Assembly (NCBI GenBank): GCA_964567745.1
Contig: CAZMNY010000021.1
Span: 73,032-137,031 of the forward strand
DNA from: CAZMNY01 sp964567745
GTDB taxonomy: Bacteria; Planctomycetota; Planctomycetia; Pirellulales; Pirellulaceae
Direction of reading: 5' to 3'
Length of the DNA: 64,000 bases
A program made the position numbers and the translations under genes. Shown piece after piece: positions 61,742 through 64,000 of this stretch. Under the pieces are notes generated by a model. That model was not told the origin of the DNA. It searched no databases and was given only the letters and a program-made list of their open reading frames with translations. Position 1 is the stretch's first letter. Each line of letters starts with the position of its first letter.

Positions 61742-61768
61742 GGTGTCGAGGCCATTAACTGGTGGAAC

Positions 61769-61774
61769 GAGGAG
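61769..61774 (+). promoter_or_regulatory. Ribosome binding site of the sigma factor gene
   Basis: GAGGAG ends 5 bases before ATG 61780. This favours the ATG over the in-frame GTG at 61762. Confidence 0.75.
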
Positions 61775-61779
61775 AGGCG

Positions 61780-62307
61780 ATGAATCAGCGCGACGAACCT
61801 GGCATTGAGGAACTGGTCCGCGACACCCACATTCGCATCCGCGCTTACATCGCGGGGATGGGGATCGCGTCTCACGAGGTCGACGACGTCGCGCAAGACG
61901 TGTACATCGAGTATTTCCGCAACTTGGAGAAGCGGCCAGAGGAGGCGGCTCCCGAGCGCTGGCTCAAGGGAATTGCCAGGAACCTTTGCCTCAACCGCAT
62001 TCGCCGTTCAGCGCGGCGCGGGCGGCTTCATCACCAAGCCATTGGGGAAATGCTTGCCGAAGCTAATTCGACAGCCGATCGTTTGGTTTCCAACCGTTCA
62101 GTGGAGTACGCCCTTGAGGGGTGCTTGGAGAAGCTGGAGCCGGACCAACATCGACTGTTGCAATTGCGGTACAAGGACGAATTGCCCTCCAAATCGATCG
62201 CCGATGTGACGAACTCGACTGCGGAAGCGATTCGCGTGGCCCTCTATCGGCTACGAGCTTCGCTGCGTGATTGCATGAACGCCACATTGGCGCGTGAGAA
62301 TGCGTGA
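61780..62307 (+). CDS. ECF-type sigma factor (Rhodopirellula/Verrucomicrobium family)
   Basis: The 175-residue protein has sigma region 2 (about 10-80; EVDDVAQDVYIEYFRNL, then RWLKGIARNLCLNRIRR) and region 4 (about 115-170; LEPDQHRLLQLRYKDELPS, cut as LEPDQHRLLQLRY, then STAEAIRVALYRLRASLRDC). This matches the planctomycete/verrucomicrobial ECF-like group. The stop shares a base with the start of the following FecR-LamG gene (TGATG), so the pair is translationally coupled and is probably a sigma/anti-sigma-type system. Confidence 0.92.
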   Translation: MNQRDEPGIEELVRDTHIRIRAYIAGMGIASHEVDDVAQDVYIEYFRNLEKRPEEAAPERWLKGIARNLCLNRIRRSARRGRLHHQAIGEMLAEANSTADRLVSNRSVEYALEGCLEKLEPDQHRLLQLRYKDELPSKSIADVTNSTAEAIRVALYRLRASLRDCMNATLARENA

Positions 62308-63866
62308 TGAACGACCAATCAAATTCGCTGTTGCTGCGTTACTTGGACGACCGCGACAGTTTGAACGACGAAGAGCTAGAACAACTCGTTTCCGCGCTGC
62401 GCGAATCCCCTGATCTGCAATTGCGTATGCGCGACCAGCTTGTCATCAACGAACTCGTCGCTCAAAGGGTCGCCGTTGATCGGCGCAACTTTCCAGCTCA
62501 GATGAATCAGCGATTGAGCGACGAGCAGGACGAAGGCGGACTCGAGCAGCAGGTGCAAGACATGCACAGTCTCGCTGCCGCCGAGTGGGACCGTTGGTCT
62601 GATACGCGAGATCGGCAGCAACGCGGCGTTCGTCGACGCCGCGTGGCCATGGCGAGCGTTGCGGTGATTGCGATCGTGGCCGGTGTCCTGGGGTATCGCG
62701 AGTTTGGGCCGGTCGCCCGAATCGATATGGTTCAAGGCAAAGTTAAGGTGATTCGAAGTGGTCGCCAAGTCGAAGCGCGGCCCGGGATGTCGCTATTCGC
62801 CGGCGATCAAGTTCAGTCGACGGGCGGTCGTTGGTCGATGATGTTCGCCGACGAGTCCAAGCTCGCAGTGCGCGGCCCCTCCGACTTGCAGCTCAACGGT
62901 CGACGAACGCAGGCGAAGCTCGTCAACATTGCCCACGGCGACGTGACTGCGGATGTGCAACCTCAGCCGGTCAACGCGGCCATGCGAATAATCGCGTCGA
63001 ATGCCGAGGCGGTCGTCCTGGGAACAGAGCTGTTCTTCCTTGTCGATTCCCAGCGCACAAGGCTTGACGTCGCTCAAGGCAAAGTACGTTTGAAGAACTC
63101 CTCTGGCGGTGATGATCAAGCCGGCGACGATTCGGTCGTCGTTGAAACGGGTAGCTATGCGATCGCTCAGGCGGGACGCGTCGTCGAAGGGCGGAGCGCC
63201 TGGCCGATGAATTCGAACGACCTCATCCTGCGCGGCGAATTCAACGAGTCGGCTCAACTGATTTCGCAATACGTCGACGGCCCGCTGGCCCGCGCATTGA
63301 CGCCTCGCGGCGATGCGAATTGGGCCAAGGGAGAATTGAGACTCAATGGCGGCGCGTATCAAGTCGCCCAACCTGTGGCGGACGATATCCTCAACCGTTG
63401 CCAGTCCGCCAACGCGGTTGCCATCGAATTGTGGATCAAACAAGGCGCTGGCATTCAACCCGAGTTGGCTCGCATCGTTTCGTTCGGGACGAAGGAACGC
63501 ACGAATCTCCGTTTGACGGCTCGGGCCGACGCGATTTCGTTCGAGATGGCATCAACGCTTTGGGAAGGTGCTCAAGAGCGGCCAATTCAGATTTGCGGCG
63601 GCATCGATAGCCGCTGGCGACATTTGGTGGTCAGCTACGGTGCCGGGCGGCTCACTTGCTTCCTGGACGGGCACTTGGTCAAGACTTGGGATTGGAAGGG
63701 CGACCTTTCACCGTGGGAGCCGGGCTACTTCATGCTGGGTGATGACTGGGGCGGAGATGGCCAGAACGCCTGGGCTGGCGAGATCGGCGCAGTCGCAATC
63801 TATTCACGCGAACTGTCGGGCCACGAAGCGTACCGAAACTGGCGCCAGTTGAAAGATCGGCTTTGA
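62307..63866 (+). CDS. FecR/LamG membrane protein coupled to the ECF sigma factor
   Basis: The 519-residue protein has a cytoplasmic N-terminus (1-110) suited to contact the sigma factor and a membrane helix (about 112-132). A FecR domain (about 135-275; DMVQGKVKVIRSG, then RLDVAQGKVRLKN) is followed by a LamG/concanavalin-like domain (about 310-510; ELWIKQGAGIQP, RWRHLVVSYGAGRLTCFLDG, EIGAVAIYSRELSGHE). The FecR part is the usual regulator of ECF factors; the LamG part would sense or bind an extracytoplasmic ligand, perhaps a polysaccharide (inference). ATG 62307 was taken as start; GTG 62304 is also possible. Confidence 0.88.
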   Translation: MNDQSNSLLLRYLDDRDSLNDEELEQLVSALRESPDLQLRMRDQLVINELVAQRVAVDRRNFPAQMNQRLSDEQDEGGLEQQVQDMHSLAAAEWDRWSDTRDRQQRGVRRRRVAMASVAVIAIVAGVLGYREFGPVARIDMVQGKVKVIRSGRQVEARPGMSLFAGDQVQSTGGRWSMMFADESKLAVRGPSDLQLNGRRTQAKLVNIAHGDVTADVQPQPVNAAMRIIASNAEAVVLGTELFFLVDSQRTRLDVAQGKVRLKNSSGGDDQAGDDSVVVETGSYAIAQAGRVVEGRSAWPMNSNDLILRGEFNESAQLISQYVDGPLARALTPRGDANWAKGELRLNGGAYQVAQPVADDILNRCQSANAVAIELWIKQGAGIQPELARIVSFGTKERTNLRLTARADAISFEMASTLWEGAQERPIQICGGIDSRWRHLVVSYGAGRLTCFLDGHLVKTWDWKGDLSPWEPGYFMLGDDWGGDGQNAWAGEIGAVAIYSRELSGHEAYRNWRQLKDRL

Positions 63867-64000
63867 TCGGCTGACGCGCCCGAGGAAACGAAACGCGCAG
63901 ACTGACGCCGTCTTGATGTATCTCAGTTCCGTTCCAATTCGCATTGCTAGTGCCGCGTCAACTCCAAAAATGGGGGTTGGCTTCGGCGTAACTTGACTTG

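Noticed and set aside
1..64000. Mobile elements, CRISPR arrays, rRNA or tRNA genes
   Set aside because: No transposase, integrase or Cas motif, no regularly spaced repeat array and no RNA gene hallmark was found on either strand.

Overview
The window reads as chromosomal DNA of a planctomycete, probably of the Pirellulaceae/Pirellulales type. This is an inference from gene content: a DUF1549/DUF1553 protein, a planctomycete-type cytochrome fused to WD40 repeats, giant secreted PQQ-type beta-propellers, a PPC-domain protein, an ECF sigma factor followed by a FecR-LamG protein, and many secreted proteins of low-complexity composition. Coding density is high and genes lie on both strands. Shine-Dalgarno (SD) sites are clear before some genes and absent before others. 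I see no rRNA, tRNA, CRISPR array, transposase, integrase or phage gene.

Layout. 1-14.7 kb: a 5'-truncated coiled-coil gene, a Gly-rich secreted protein, an M14 peptidase, an FG-GAP propeller, an acyl-CoA ligase, two PQQ propellers (one of 1370 aa with LamG and methyltransferase-like inserts), a repeat-bearing secreted protein and an SDR reductase. 14.9-17.5 kb: a translationally coupled OmpR-type regulator and histidine kinase. 17.7-33.6 kb: a type II secretion/type IV pilus-like locus. It holds a giant secretin-N-domain protein with no visible pore domain, a HEAT/coiled-coil membrane protein, GspE, GspF, pseudopilins GspG-H-I-J-K with ATGA overlaps, and two proteins that look like PilM-PilN and PilO-PilP fusions. 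It closes at a strong bidirectional terminator. 33.7-43.6 kb, minus strand: a CehA/McbA-type metallohydrolase, a mannonate dehydratase, a molybdate/tungstate-type ABC transporter whose binding protein is a tandem duplication, and a second propeller-methyltransferase-propeller giant.

43.7-53.0 kb: three large secreted plus-strand proteins (DUF1549/DUF1553, PPC, cytochrome-WD40), the last two carrying Ala/Lys-rich coiled coils. 53-64 kb: CinA with a DUF695-RraB fusion, a copper P-type ATPase, MurB plus an FtsQ-like protein (a dcw remnant), CsrA with GGA motifs in its leader, an alanine-glyoxylate-type aminotransferase, and an ECF sigma factor coupled to a FecR-LamG protein.

The best candidates for something undescribed are the secretion locus with its poreless secretin-like protein and fused inner-membrane platform, and the paired propeller-methyltransferase-propeller proteins that share a Cys-rich C-terminal module. 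All functional statements come from reading motifs by eye; no database search was run. Starts were moved inward where a signal peptide, SD site or overlap gave a reason.
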